A stretch of DNA of 64,000 bases from Paraburkholderia translucens (lineage in GTDB: Bacteria > Pseudomonadota > Gammaproteobacteria > Burkholderiales > Burkholderiaceae). Position numbers and translations under genes: made by a program. The notes under the pieces are model-generated. The model saw nothing but the letters and a program-made list of their open reading frames with translations. It searched no databases and was not told where the DNA came from. Shown piece after piece: positions 1 through 8,572 of this stretch (the first letter of the stretch is position 1; each line of letters starts with the position of its first letter). The stretch lies in NCBI RefSeq assembly GCF_020881035.1, contig NZ_JAJITC010000001.1, positions 620,001 to 684,000 on the forward strand, read 5' to 3'.

Positions 1-544
1 CGAGAAAATCGCGCGGCGCGGTTATCACATCTATCGCGAGTACGGCGTCGATCCGCTAGAGCGTCACTATGTCGACGAAGTGATGACCGGCTCGGTCGAA
101 TCGGTCGATGCCGCCGCGACGGTCGGCGCGACACTGCAGACTCGGTTCGGCGCGAACCAGTCGCGCCGCGCCTATCCGGTGGTACGCGACGGCGTGGTAA
201 TCGGCGTGGCCGAGCGCACGTCGCTCGAACGCTTCTGCGCCGAAGACTCGGAGCGCAAGCGCACAATGACGCTCGCCGACGTATTCGCGCAGCACAACAC
301 CGCCTTCGCCTTGCCCTCCGAAACATGCCGGCTCGTGGCGACGCGGCTTGCCGTGCTGGGTCTCGAACGCTTGCCTGTGGTCGCCGATAGGAACAGCATG
401 CGTCTGGTCGGAATCGTATCGCGCAGCGATCTGGTCAAGCCGTCGCTGGCTCACTTCGAAGAAGAACACAAGCGGGAGCGCTTCCGTCGCATCGGACCGC
501 CGCTGGGCAAGCGGCGCTTTACGCCGGTTCGTAAAACCGGCTAA
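1..544 (+). CDS. CBS-domain protein, C-terminal part (probably a ClC-type chloride channel)
   Basis: The reading frame is open from base 2 and gives about 180 residues before TAA, so the 5' part lies outside the window. Two CBS-like halves are visible: one from the DEVMT motif through the VIGVAERTSLERF stretch, and a second beginning near TLADVF and ending VGIVSRSDLVKP. The stretch before the first CBS repeat resembles the linker that follows the membrane domain of bacterial ClC chloride channels carrying cytoplasmic CBS pairs, which bind adenine nucleotides and modulate transport. The membrane part is not visible, so the channel call is inference; another CBS-containing transporter is possible. 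A hairpin terminator follows directly. Confidence 0.6.
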   Translation, partial: EKIARRGYHIYREYGVDPLERHYVDEVMTGSVESVDAAATVGATLQTRFGANQSRRAYPVVRDGVVIGVAERTSLERFCAEDSERKRTMTLADVFAQHNTAFALPSETCRLVATRLAVLGLERLPVVADRNSMRLVGIVSRSDLVKPSLAHFEEEHKRERFRRIGPPLGKRRFTPVRKTG

Positions 545-568
545 AGGAAACAGCGATGATCGATACAA

Positions 569-597
569 GGCCGAGGCCCGTTCGGGACTCGGCCTTT
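569..597 (+). terminator. Rho-independent terminator after the CBS protein
   Basis: GGCCGAG pairs with CTCGGCC, with further pairing of CCC/GGG inside after one mismatch, followed by TTT. It lies 25 bases after the CBS-protein stop and separates it from the convergent secreted-protein gene. Confidence 0.65.
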
Positions 598-613
598 CTA
601 CTTGCACAGCCGG

Positions 614-1009
614 TCATTTGCCCGCACCGCGCGACTCGGCGCAACCCAGCACGAGCGTATCGCCCGATTTCACGCCGGGACTCAGCGCTGCTGTGTGAAA
701 GTCCGCGTGGTCGCAATGCCATTCGGCGCTGAAGTTGCTCGCGCACGTCATCGTCGTGCCGTTCAGGTGCAGGCCGGGCATCGCGTAATCACACGTCTGC
801 CGTCCGTTGCAATGACGCGCGAGCTCGCGAGTCAGATTGCCGTGCGGCGCGCCGCAATTCTCGCCAAAGCTGCCCGAGACGATCGTGATGACGCGCATCT
901 GGGCGCCACTGTTCGCAGACGCCATGAAAATGCCCGCCAGCACGAGCGCACCGCTGAGAACTCCTCTGAGAAAAACTCTTTTGTCCCGCGAACGCTCTAT
1001 CGGCCTCAT
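614..1009 (-). CDS. Small secreted Cys-rich protein, possibly SUEL-lectin-like
   Basis: 131 residues. The start at 1009 is chosen because AAGGAGGTG sits just upstream of that ATG; an upstream in-frame start lacks such a site. The protein begins with a basic stretch and a hydrophobic segment (GVLSGALVLAGIFMA) ending in ASANSGAQ, a plausible signal peptide. The mature part contains the pattern ITIVSGSFGENCG, then CNGRQTCDYAM, then two more Cys near WHCDH and VLGC. This spacing resembles the galactose/rhamnose-binding lectin (SUEL) fold, where a strand with S-x-[FY]-G is followed by Cys pairs. The family call is weak; export and likely disulfide bonding are better supported. It stands alone between convergent and same-strand genes. 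Confidence 0.55.
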   Translation of the reverse strand: MRPIERSRDKRVFLRGVLSGALVLAGIFMASANSGAQMRVITIVSGSFGENCGAPHGNLTRELARHCNGRQTCDYAMPGLHLNGTTMTCASNFSAEWHCDHADFHTAALSPGVKSGDTLVLGCAESRGAGK

Positions 1010-1135
1010 CACTTTGCACCTCCTTCCTGCGATCCGGCGACGCATTCAACCGCAACGCGTCGCCTGTTCCAGGTATAGAGGGAAAAACAATGCCACGCCA
1101 CTGCGAAACGCACGCAATGGGCGCGATCAACGCCG

Positions 1136-2038
1136 CTATTCAAGCGCCTTGTCGTTCGGCTTTGCGTAAAGCTGCTTGAGCGAATCGCTCATCGGAAAGT
1201 CGAAGCTGATGTTCTTCGGCGGCACGGGCTTGACGAACCATCTGTCGTACATCGTGTGGATTTCCGATCCTTTCATCGTCTGTTCGAGCGTGTCGTCGAC
1301 GAGTTTTCTGAACTCGGGATCCTCGCGGCGCATCATGAAGCCATACGCTTCCGACGATTGCGGCGTGCCCGTGATGATCCAGTCCGACGGGTTCGCGGTC
1401 AGCGTGCGTGTGCCGGCAAGCAACACGTCATCCATCATGTACGCGACGGCACGGCCGCTCTCGAGCGTGAGGCGCCCTTCGCCGTAATCCTTCGCGCTGA
1501 TGATCTGCATGTTCATCTTTTTGTCTTCATTCATCTTGCGCAGGATGCGCTCGGACGTCGTGCCCTGATTCGTCACCACCGTCTTGCCCGCGAGATCCGG
1601 GAAGTCCTTGATGCCCGAATCCTTGCGCGTCAGAAGACGCGTCGTCGCGACGAAGAACGTGTCGGCAAACGTCACCTGGCTTTGGCGCGCGGCGAGATTG
1701 GTCGTCACGCCGCATTCGAGATCGACCGTGCCGTTCTGCACGAGCGGAATGCGGTTCTGCGAGGTGACAGGTATGAAGCGCACCTTGAGGTCCGCACGCT
1801 TCGTTTTCACCTTCACCGCATCGATAACCTTGTTGCACAGGTCCTGCGAAAAGCCGATCACCTGGTTGTTCGCGTCGACATACGAGAACGGCACCGACGT
1901 CTCGCGGTGGCCAATCGCGATCACGCCGCTTTGCTGGATTTTCGCGAGGGTGGACGTCACGTCCTGCGCGAATGCGCCCGGACTCGCCGAGGTTGCCGCC
2001 ACGAGTGCGGCAACTGCAGACCAATTCATCACTTTCAT
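1136..2038 (-). CDS. Amino-acid ABC transporter periplasmic binding protein (family 3, GltI/AatJ-like)
   Basis: 300 residues. The start at 2038 (MKVMNWSAVAAL...) gives a clean signal peptide ending AFAQ and has GGAG upstream; longer in-frame extensions have no such features. The mature part shows the SBP_bac_3 pattern: SGVIAIGHRETSVPFSY, GFSQDLCNKVIDAV, the ECGVTTNLAARQ ligand-site region and GKTVVTNQGTTSERIL. This matches glutamate/aspartate-type binding proteins. No permease or ATPase genes of this system lie beside it, so it is an orphan binding protein here or works with components elsewhere. An inverted repeat upstream suggests specific regulation. Substrate is inferred from the family only. 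Confidence 0.85.
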   Translation of the reverse strand: MKVMNWSAVAALVAATSASPGAFAQDVTSTLAKIQQSGVIAIGHRETSVPFSYVDANNQVIGFSQDLCNKVIDAVKVKTKRADLKVRFIPVTSQNRIPLVQNGTVDLECGVTTNLAARQSQVTFADTFFVATTRLLTRKDSGIKDFPDLAGKTVVTNQGTTSERILRKMNEDKKMNMQIISAKDYGEGRLTLESGRAVAYMMDDVLLAGTRTLTANPSDWIITGTPQSSEAYGFMMRREDPEFRKLVDDTLEQTMKGSEIHTMYDRWFVKPVPPKNISFDFPMSDSLKQLYAKPNDKALE

Positions 2039-2101
2039 GGCTATCTCCAATCGTGCGGTAGGTTCCTGATGGATGGCGGGCTTCTTCCGGGCCAGTCCTC
2101 T

Positions 2102-2139
2102 ACATATGTTGCCACTAAAATAATAATTGCAACATATGT
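2102..2139. promoter_or_regulatory. Perfect 11-bp inverted repeat, candidate operator
   Basis: ACATATGTTGC (2102-2112) is repeated as its reverse complement GCAACATATGT (2129-2139), with a 16-base AT-rich spacer. The outer ACATATGT of each arm is itself a palindrome, and their centres are 30 bases apart, about three helical turns. It lies 64 bases upstream of the binding-protein start and about 160 bases upstream of the divergent LysE gene. This fits a dimer-of-dimers or looping repressor/activator site. The regulator is unknown. Confidence 0.6.
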
Positions 2140-2300
2140 TAACTACCGAGTATTGAAACGCCACATGAGCCAGTGCTTGCTGTCCACTCGGTCACCGGCA
2201 ATCCGTACCGGGGACCATTCTCAAAACCGTACAGGTACTGTACCGGGCGCTGTCGCTAGAATGAGCTTCACCGTTTTCTATTGGCGACACCGGAGCCCCC

Positions 2301-2924
2301 ATGTCTTTCGTCACTCTCAGCGCGCTGCCGGCCGGCATTCTGTTCGCGCTCGTCACCTCGATCACACCCGGTCCGAACAACACGATGCTGCTCGCGTCGG
2401 GCGTCAATTTCGGCTTTCGCCGCACGCTGCCGCATCTGTCCGGCATCAGTGCCGGCGTGGTGCTGTTGATGCTGTCGGTCGGTATCGGTCTCGGCGAAGC
2501 GTTCGCGCACTTCCCTGTCCTGTACACCGTGCTCGAAGTCGTCAGCGTCGCTTATCTGCTGTATCTGGCGTGGAAAATCGGCACGTCGGGCGAGCTAAAG
2601 CTCAGGAACGGCGAGCGCCGGCCGATGCGCTTCCATGAAGCGATCGCGTTTCAGTGGGTCAATCCGAAGGCATGGATGATGGTGCTGACCGCGGCGACGA
2701 CGATCCATCTGAGCAACAGCTTCGGCATCAACGCGGTCGCGATGGCGGCGGTGTTCTATGTAATCGGCTTTCCGTGCATCTGCATATGGGCGGGTTTCGG
2801 CACGGCGATGCGCGAGGTGCTGTCGAATCCGAAGCGGCTGCGCGTCTTCAACATCGCGATGGCGCTCCTGCTCGTGGCGTCGCTGTATCCGATCGTGCTC
2901 AAGCTGGTTGGGCTGGGCGGCTGA
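2301..2924 (+). CDS. LysE/RhtB family amino-acid exporter
   Basis: 207 residues, the usual family size. The N-terminal SITPGPNNTMLLASG motif is the signature of LysE/RhtB translocators, followed by a second conserved part QWVNPKAWMM. About six hydrophobic segments are visible. These inner-membrane proteins export amino acids such as lysine, threonine or homoserine lactones. It is divergent from the amino-acid binding protein, with the inverted repeat between them, so the two may be co-regulated. Substrate cannot be read from sequence. Confidence 0.9.
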   Translation: MSFVTLSALPAGILFALVTSITPGPNNTMLLASGVNFGFRRTLPHLSGISAGVVLLMLSVGIGLGEAFAHFPVLYTVLEVVSVAYLLYLAWKIGTSGELKLRNGERRPMRFHEAIAFQWVNPKAWMMVLTAATTIHLSNSFGINAVAMAAVFYVIGFPCICIWAGFGTAMREVLSNPKRLRVFNIAMALLLVASLYPIVLKLVGLGG

Positions 2925-2942
2925 GCGCACGCGAAGCGGCGC

Positions 2943-4358
2943 CTACCACGTCCTTTGCCCGACCCGCTCGATGAAGCGCCATAACGCGTCGTCGGTCGAA
3001 TACGGCGCGTTGAAGCGGAACCAGCTGCTCGGCGCGTCATCGGGACGGAAGTACGATCCCGGCGCGAGCCAGATGCCGTGCCCGAGCGCGGCAGTCGCGA
3101 CCTCGGCGGCGCGCTCTGCTTCGATCGGCAGGCGCGCCAGCATGAACAGTCCCGCGCGCGGCCGGTGAAAGACTTCGAGCCCAAGCGCGTCGAGCCGTTC
3201 TTCGAGCGCCGTGTGCGCGAGCTTCAGCCGTTCGTTGACCGTCTCGACATGGTGCGCGTAACGCCCTTCCACCAGCACTTTGTCGACGATCCGCTCGATC
3301 GTTTCCGACGACGTGAGCCCCACCGCCATCTTCGTGCGTGCAAGCTCGCGCAGCACCGCCTGTTCGGCGACCACGTAGCCGCAGCGCAGCGCGGGCGTCA
3401 CCGTCTTCGAAAAACCGCCGACGTACAGCACGCGCTGCAGGCCTTCCATCGCCGCGAAGAGCGGCGCGCCGGCCGGCGCGAGTTCGCGGCTCACGTCGTC
3501 CTCGATCACCCAGAGGCGCTCGCGCTCGGCGATCTGCAGCAAGCGGAACGCGGCCGACATGCCGTACGTCGCGCCGGTCGGATTCTGCAGCGTCGTATTG
3601 ACGAAGATGGCCTTCGGCTTGTGCCGCTCGACCAGCGTGGCGAGCACGTCCGTATCGACGCCGGCCGGTGTGCGCGGCACGCCATGCACGACGAGCCCGG
3701 CGAGCTTCAGGATTTGCAGCAGGTTGCAGTAACCGGGATCCTCGACGATCACCGCATCGCCCGCGCGCAGCAGCGTACGCACGATCAGATCCAGCCCCTG
3801 CGTCGCGCCCTGCGTGAGCAGCACGTTCGCAACGTCGACGGGCAGGCCGCGCCGGTCGAGCTGTTCGGCGATACGCTCGCGCAGCGGCGCGAAGCCGTAC
3901 GGATGGCCGTAGTCGCCAATGCGCGCGGCCGGCACCCGGCTCAGCGCGCGCAACGCGTGTTGCAGGCCGCTCTCGTTGATCCATTCGCTCGGCAGCCAGC
4001 CGCAGCCGGCCTTGATCGGCACCGAATGATCGGCGAACACGTCGGACAGCAGCCACGTCGCGGTCAGGCTCGGCGGCTGCCAGTCGGCAACGGCCGCGCG
4101 CGTGGCCACGAGGCGCGCCGCCACGCGGTAGCCGGAGCCGCGCCGCGCGACCACGAGCCCCATCGACACGAGCCGGCTATACGCCTCCGTCACCGTGAAG
4201 GTGCTCAGCGCGTGGCTTTGCGCGAGCTGGCGCACTGATGGCAGCAGCGCGCCGGCGCGCAGCGATTGCGCGTCGATCGCGCGCGCGAAGCCTTGCACGA
4301 TCTGTTCGACGAGCGTTGGCGCAGCGCGCCGGTCGCGTTGAAGGTCCAGTTCAATCAT
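2943..4358 (-). CDS. MocR-type regulator (GntR winged helix fused to aminotransferase-like domain)
   Basis: 471 residues from the ATG at 4358 (MIELDLQRDRR); a TTG nine codons further upstream is also open. Residues 10-80 form a GntR helix-turn-helix (LLPSVRQLAQSHALSTFTVTEAYSRL). The rest is a fold-type-I aminotransferase domain with VIVEDPGYCN and the PLP-lysine region GGFSKTVTPALRCGY. MocR proteins usually bind PLP or an aldimine and regulate an adjacent gene, often divergently. Here the divergent neighbour is a class III aminotransferase, the probable target. Close families include PdxR and GabR; which it is cannot be said. Confidence 0.88.
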   Translation of the reverse strand: MIELDLQRDRRAAPTLVEQIVQGFARAIDAQSLRAGALLPSVRQLAQSHALSTFTVTEAYSRLVSMGLVVARRGSGYRVAARLVATRAAVADWQPPSLTATWLLSDVFADHSVPIKAGCGWLPSEWINESGLQHALRALSRVPAARIGDYGHPYGFAPLRERIAEQLDRRGLPVDVANVLLTQGATQGLDLIVRTLLRAGDAVIVEDPGYCNLLQILKLAGLVVHGVPRTPAGVDTDVLATLVERHKPKAIFVNTTLQNPTGATYGMSAAFRLLQIAERERLWVIEDDVSRELAPAGAPLFAAMEGLQRVLYVGGFSKTVTPALRCGYVVAEQAVLRELARTKMAVGLTSSETIERIVDKVLVEGRYAHHVETVNERLKLAHTALEERLDALGLEVFHRPRAGLFMLARLPIEAERAAEVATAALGHGIWLAPGSYFRPDDAPSSWFRFNAPYSTDDALWRFIERVGQRTW

Positions 4359-4440
4359 GATGCGGGCAAAAAGACCAGCGGCCAAAAAAGCGAAACGCGG
4401 ACCGCCCGCTAACCTTCACAGTTCGCGCGAATCCGCCAGC

Positions 4441-4468
4441 ACAGTTGGCATCACACCTGGTCAACTGT
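4441..4468. promoter_or_regulatory. Inverted repeat between MocR regulator and aminotransferase
   Basis: ACAGTTG (4441-4447) and CAACTGT (4462-4468) are perfect inverted copies separated by 14 bases, within the divergent intergenic region. A related ACAGTTT occurs at 4496. MocR regulators commonly bind two spaced boxes between divergent genes, so this is a candidate binding site. No experimental support is available here. Confidence 0.4.
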
Positions 4469-4548
4469 TTATGCCGCCATTAAACCTCGGGCGCTACAGT
4501 TTGGCTACGCCCCAAGCCCCCGACCGACACTCACTTCGAGGAAATGCC

Positions 4549-5877
4549 ATGACTTCGCGCCCCGTCATCGACGATCTGTCGTCATTCTGGATGCCGTTCA
4601 CCGCCAATCGCCAGTTCAAGGCCGCGCCGCGCCTGCTGGAATCGGCGAAGGGCATGTACTACCGCAGCACCGACGGCCGCGAGATTCTCGACGGCTGCGC
4701 CGGGCTGTGGTGCGTGAATGCCGGCCATAGCCGCGACGAGATCGTCGCCGCGATCACGCAGCAACTCTCGACGCTCGACTTCGCGCCAACGTTCCAGATG
4801 GGTCATCCGCTCGCGTTCGAAGCGGCGGCGAAGGTTGCGGAACTGATGCCCACCGGGCTCGACCGCATCTTCTTCACGAACTCGGGCTCCGAATCGGTCG
4901 ACACCGCGCTGAAAATCGCGCTCGCCTACCATCGCGCGCGCGGCGAAGGTCAGCGCACGCGTCTGATCGGCCGCGAGCGCGGTTATCACGGTGTCGGTTT
5001 CGGCGGCATTTCGGTCGGCGGCATCGCGCCGAATCGCAAGACGTTTTCGGGTGCGCTGCTGCCGGCGGTCGATCATCTGCCGCACACGCACAATCTCGAA
5101 CACAACGCGTTCTCGAAGGGCCAGCCCGCGTGGGGCGCGCATCTGGCCGAGGAACTGGAGCGCATCGTCACGCTGCACGATGCGTCGACGATCGCCGCGG
5201 TGATCGTCGAGCCGGTGGCCGGCTCGACCGGCGTGCTGATTCCGCCGCAAGGCTATCTGCAGAAGCTGCGCGAGATCTGCACGAAGCACGGCATCCTGCT
5301 GATCTTCGACGAGGTGATCACGGGTTTCGGCCGCCTCGGCAAGGCGACCGCGAGCGAATACTTCGGCGTCACGCCGGACCTCATTACGCTGGCGAAGGCG
5401 ATCAACAACGCGTCGATTCCGATGGGCGCGGTCGCGGCGAGCCGAGCGATTCACGACACCGTCGTGGGCAGCGGCGCGCCGGGCGCGATCGAGCTGTTCC
5501 ATGGCTACACCTACTCGGCGCATCCGGCGGCGGCCGCGGCCGCGATCGCCACGTTGGATCTGTATCGCCGCGACCATCTGTTCGAGCGCGCGGCCAGCCT
5601 CGCACCGAGGTTCGAAGCGGCCGCGCATGCGCTGCGCGACGCGAAACACGTGAAGGACGTGCGCAACCTCGGCCTCGTCGCCGGCATCGAGCTCGAAGCG
5701 CGCGACGGCGCGCCGGGCGCGCGCGCTTACGAGGCGTTCGTCAAATGCTTCGAGGCGGGCGTGCTGATCCGCTTCACCGGCGATATTCTTGCGTTCTCGC
5801 CGCCGCTGATCGTCGACGAAGAGCAGATCGCGCGGATTTTCCAGACGGTCGGCGAGGTGCTGGCGACCGTGCAGTAA
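4549..5877 (+). CDS. Omega-amino acid--pyruvate aminotransferase (class III)
   Basis: 442 residues from the ATG preceded by GAGG; a longer frame to 4357 is open but crosses the regulatory region and has no homologous look. The opening SSFWMPFTANRQFK and GCAGLWCVNAGHSR are typical of beta-alanine/omega-amino acid:pyruvate transaminases. Class III marks include FTNSGSESVDTALK, LIFDEVITGFGRLG and the PLP lysine in ITLAKAINNAS. It transfers an omega-amino group to pyruvate, yielding a semialdehyde and alanine, in the cytosol. The divergent MocR regulator is its likely controller. No semialdehyde dehydrogenase is adjacent. Confidence 0.9.
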   Translation: MTSRPVIDDLSSFWMPFTANRQFKAAPRLLESAKGMYYRSTDGREILDGCAGLWCVNAGHSRDEIVAAITQQLSTLDFAPTFQMGHPLAFEAAAKVAELMPTGLDRIFFTNSGSESVDTALKIALAYHRARGEGQRTRLIGRERGYHGVGFGGISVGGIAPNRKTFSGALLPAVDHLPHTHNLEHNAFSKGQPAWGAHLAEELERIVTLHDASTIAAVIVEPVAGSTGVLIPPQGYLQKLREICTKHGILLIFDEVITGFGRLGKATASEYFGVTPDLITLAKAINNASIPMGAVAASRAIHDTVVGSGAPGAIELFHGYTYSAHPAAAAAAIATLDLYRRDHLFERAASLAPRFEAAAHALRDAKHVKDVRNLGLVAGIELEARDGAPGARAYEAFVKCFEAGVLIRFTGDILAFSPPLIVDEEQIARIFQTVGEVLATVQ

Positions 5878-5940
5878 GAACGCGCGCAATCGGCGACAAC
5901 CATCGCGCGGCGGCACCCGCAAGGGTGCGCGCCAGGCGTG

Positions 5941-6465
5941 TCAGTGATGCGCGCGCGACGCCCGCGTATGCGCAGCCTTCTTCGCGGCGGCGGAGCGTGC
6001 GGCCGCGCCCTTCGTCGCAGCGCCTTTCTTCGCCGCTGCCGAGCGGCTCGCCGCAGGCCGCCTGGCAGCCGCCGACTTGGCCTGCTTCGACATCGCCGCC
6101 GGCGACGCCCCGGCCTTGCTCTCGCGCTTGAGCACGCCGGTCGTCACGCGCGAGCGCTTCGCGCTCGACTCCTTGCTTGCGCTCTTCTTCGCGGCGCCTT
6201 CGCGCTTGCCCGCCGCGCTGTCCTTCTGCGCTTTCTTGCGGGTCGCCTCGCTCGCCGCGCCCTGCTTCGGCGGCTTCAGGTCGACGCCCGCGCGGCGCGC
6301 CTGCGACAGTCCGATCGCAATGGCCTGCTTCGCCGAACGCACGCCGTGCTTGCCGGCGCGCACCTTGTCCACCTGTTCCTTGACGAACTCTCCTGCTTGA
6401 GTGCTCGCTGATTTGCCGGCGCGTTTATCGGCCGCGGCACGTTTCAAGGTTTTCTGCTCTGGCAT
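5941..6465 (-). CDS. DUF6496-type protein with Lys/Ala-rich histone H1-like tail
   Basis: 174 residues from the ATG at 6465, preceded by GGAGG. Residues 1-65 carry the conserved block MPEQKTLKRAAADKRAGK, STQAGEFVKEQ and GKHGVRSAKQAIAIGLSQAR, which I recognise as a DUF6496-like domain. The remaining 100 residues are a low-complexity run of Ala, Lys, Arg and Ser with AAKK-type repeats, similar to bacterial histone H1-like proteins. DNA binding or compaction is plausible from charge and composition only. It is convergent with the aminotransferase. Confidence 0.65.
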   Translation of the reverse strand: MPEQKTLKRAAADKRAGKSASTQAGEFVKEQVDKVRAGKHGVRSAKQAIAIGLSQARRAGVDLKPPKQGAASEATRKKAQKDSAAGKREGAAKKSASKESSAKRSRVTTGVLKRESKAGASPAAMSKQAKSAAARRPAASRSAAAKKGAATKGAAARSAAAKKAAHTRASRAHH

Positions 6466-6652
6466 GATGGTCCTCCGGTTGTGGGTGGCACTTCGACGTT
6501 CAGCAACGAACGTGCCGGAGCGCCCGCGCCAGTCAACGTTCAGCGCGCGACGCGGGGGACTCGCGTGCATAGGCAGGACGGCGTATGGTGGTGGACAAGG
6601 GGCGGCACAGGGTCTGCTCCGACGGCATTGCTTGCTGTGCAGGGAGACAGCC

Positions 6653-6904
6653 ATGAAGACCGCTACCGTTCGCGCCGGCGCGCACATCGAGGGCGTTCAC
6701 TGGATCGCCGAGTACGCCGAAGACGTCCACGAGATCCGCGTGTTTCGCGAGGGGCAGGAAGTGGACGTGCACGACGCGCCGTCCACACTGTTCGGCGATG
6801 AAGAGAACGCGGGCTCGAAAAACACCGCCGATCATCGCGCGATGGAAGCGGCCGTGCTCGCCTATCTGAAGCGCTTCGTCACCGAGCACGACGCGGAAGA
6901 GTAG
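6653..6904 (+). CDS. Small acidic hypothetical protein
   Basis: 83 residues, start chosen by GGGAG eight bases before the ATG. The sequence is acidic with many Glu, Asp and His, without signal peptide or membrane segment. No family is recognised. It is divergent from the histone-like gene, with about 190 bases between them. Confidence 0.5.
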   Translation: MKTATVRAGAHIEGVHWIAEYAEDVHEIRVFREGQEVDVHDAPSTLFGDEENAGSKNTADHRAMEAAVLAYLKRFVTEHDAEE

Positions 6905-6971
6905 TTTTCCGACCCGCCAGCAGCCAACGCCATCGCGCGGCAGTCACCACGGACCGCCGCGCACCACGTCC

Positions 6972-8180
6972 TCAATCCGCCGGCCGCAGCTTCTTCACTT
7001 CGGCATCCGACGGCTGCACGCTCGCGCCATCCACGTACCGGTACGACGTCATCACCCCCTTGCCATCTTTCAAGCCGGTCACCCCGACATACGCGCCCAT
7101 CGTCGACTGGTTGTCCTGCGCGCGGTACGTGATCGGCCCGAACGGCGTCTGCACGTTGAGCCCCTTGAACGCGGCGGCGAGCTTGTCCGGGTCGGTCGAA
7201 CCAGCTTTCCTGATCCCCTCCGCGATCGACATCAGCGCCGAATAGCCGACGACCGAGCCTAGCCGCGGATAGTCGTGATACTTCGCCTGATAGGCGTCGA
7301 CGAATTTCCTGTTCGCGGCCGTATCGATCGAATACCACGGATAGCCGGTCACGATCCAGCCGCTCGGCGCTTCGGCGCCGAGCGGATCGAGGTAGTCGGG
7401 CTCGCCGGTGAGGAGCGACACCACCGCGCGATCCTTGAAGAGCCCGCGCGTATTGCCCTCGCGCACGAACTTGCCGAGGTCGGCGCCGAACAGCACGTTG
7501 AAGATCGCATCGGGTTTCGCATCGGCGATCGCCTGGCTCACCGCGCCCGCGTCGACGTTGCCGAGCGGCGTCGCCTGCTCGACGACGAACTGCACGTCCG
7601 GCTGAACGGCGCTCAGCAGCTTCTTGAACGTCGCCACTGCCGATTGCCCGTACTCGTAGTTCGGATACACGATCGCCCAGCGCTTTTTCTTCAGCTTCGC
7701 GGCCTCGGGCACCAGCATCGCCACCTGCATGTAAGTCGAAGGACGCAGACGGTACGTATATTTGTTGCCGTCGGCCCAGACGATCTTGTCGGTCAGCGGT
7801 TCGGCCGCGAGGAAGAAGATCTTCTTCTGCTTCGCGAAGTCGGCGAGCGCGAGGCCGGTGTTCGACAGGTAGCCGCCGAACAGCAGCTGCACCTGCTCCC
7901 GCGCAATCAGCTCCTGGGCGACGCGAATCGTGTCGCCGGGGTTGGCGTTATCGTCGCGCGAGACCACTTCGAGCTGCTTGCCGAGCACGCCGCCCGCCGC
8001 GTTCACCTGGTCGAGCGCGAGATTCCAGCCCTGTTTGTAAGGCCCGAGAAAGGCGGGCTGCGCCTTGTAGCTATTGATTTCGCCGATCTTGATGGTCTGC
8101 TGGGCGCTCGCGCCGAGCGCGGCGAACGAGCACGCGGTCGTCACCATAAGGCGAGAGAGCCATCCTGCGCGTGTGGTCAT
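6972..8180 (-). CDS. Branched-chain-type amino-acid ABC transporter binding protein (Peripla_BP_6)
   Basis: 402 residues with a signal peptide ending ALGASAQ. The mature start TIKIGEINSYKAQPAFLGPYKQGWNLA is typical of the LivJ/LivK family and its amide- or aromatic-binding relatives. Other marks are AAGGVLGKQLEVVSRDD and VQLLFGGYLSNTG. It lies downstream of LivF on the same strand, separated by a cytochrome c remnant, so it probably supplies the LivFGHM membrane complex encoded beside it. The true ligand may be an amino acid, amide or aromatic acid; the family does not settle this. Confidence 0.88.
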   Translation of the reverse strand: MTTRAGWLSRLMVTTACSFAALGASAQQTIKIGEINSYKAQPAFLGPYKQGWNLALDQVNAAGGVLGKQLEVVSRDDNANPGDTIRVAQELIAREQVQLLFGGYLSNTGLALADFAKQKKIFFLAAEPLTDKIVWADGNKYTYRLRPSTYMQVAMLVPEAAKLKKKRWAIVYPNYEYGQSAVATFKKLLSAVQPDVQFVVEQATPLGNVDAGAVSQAIADAKPDAIFNVLFGADLGKFVREGNTRGLFKDRAVVSLLTGEPDYLDPLGAEAPSGWIVTGYPWYSIDTAANRKFVDAYQAKYHDYPRLGSVVGYSALMSIAEGIRKAGSTDPDKLAAAFKGLNVQTPFGPITYRAQDNQSTMGAYVGVTGLKDGKGVMTSYRYVDGASVQPSDAEVKKLRPAD

Positions 8181-8260
8181 GCGTTTCTCCGTTATCAGTA
8201 GAAATGGTGATTTTTATCAGACGTGTGAGCGTGCAAGCGTTCGGACGGACGATGGGCGGC

Positions 8261-8572
8261 TCATTGCTCGCGCGGTTGCGGGCGAATTCTGGCCATACTC
8301 GCAGCCACGTCCTGCCATGCCTGCTTGCCGCCCGCGAACCGCGTGCGCGGATACGACACGAGTTCGGCGATTGGGGCGTCGTTGAAGCTGTCGCGGTAAG
8401 GCGGCATCGTACCGACTTCGGGCCGGGCAGGCGAGCCGACGCCGTCGAGAATCACGCGCATCAGGTGGTCCGGCGTCGCGCCGTCCAGGTTCTTGTTCAA
8501 TGCGAGCGACGCATGCGCACCAAACAGGTGCGGCCCGCCGCCGGCTTTCGCCCGGATTTCCGGATCGATTCA
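8261..8572 (-). pseudogene. Remnant of a c-type cytochrome subunit (C-terminal end)
   Basis: Immediately after the LivF stop the same frame continues open and reads a protein tail: GGGPHLFGAHASLALN, TPDHLMRVILDGVG, GTMPPYRDSFNDAPIAELVSY. This is the distal part of a cytochrome c domain as found in dehydrogenase cytochrome subunits; the MPPY methionine is the likely distal haem ligand. No CxxCH motif, start codon or signal peptide remains, so the 5' part has been deleted. It is presumably a leftover of a dehydrogenase once encoded between the transporter genes. Confidence 0.7.

Noticed and set aside
1256-2638. 460-codon plus-strand frame
   Set aside because: Antisense to the amino-acid binding protein and out of frame with the LysE gene; no motif.
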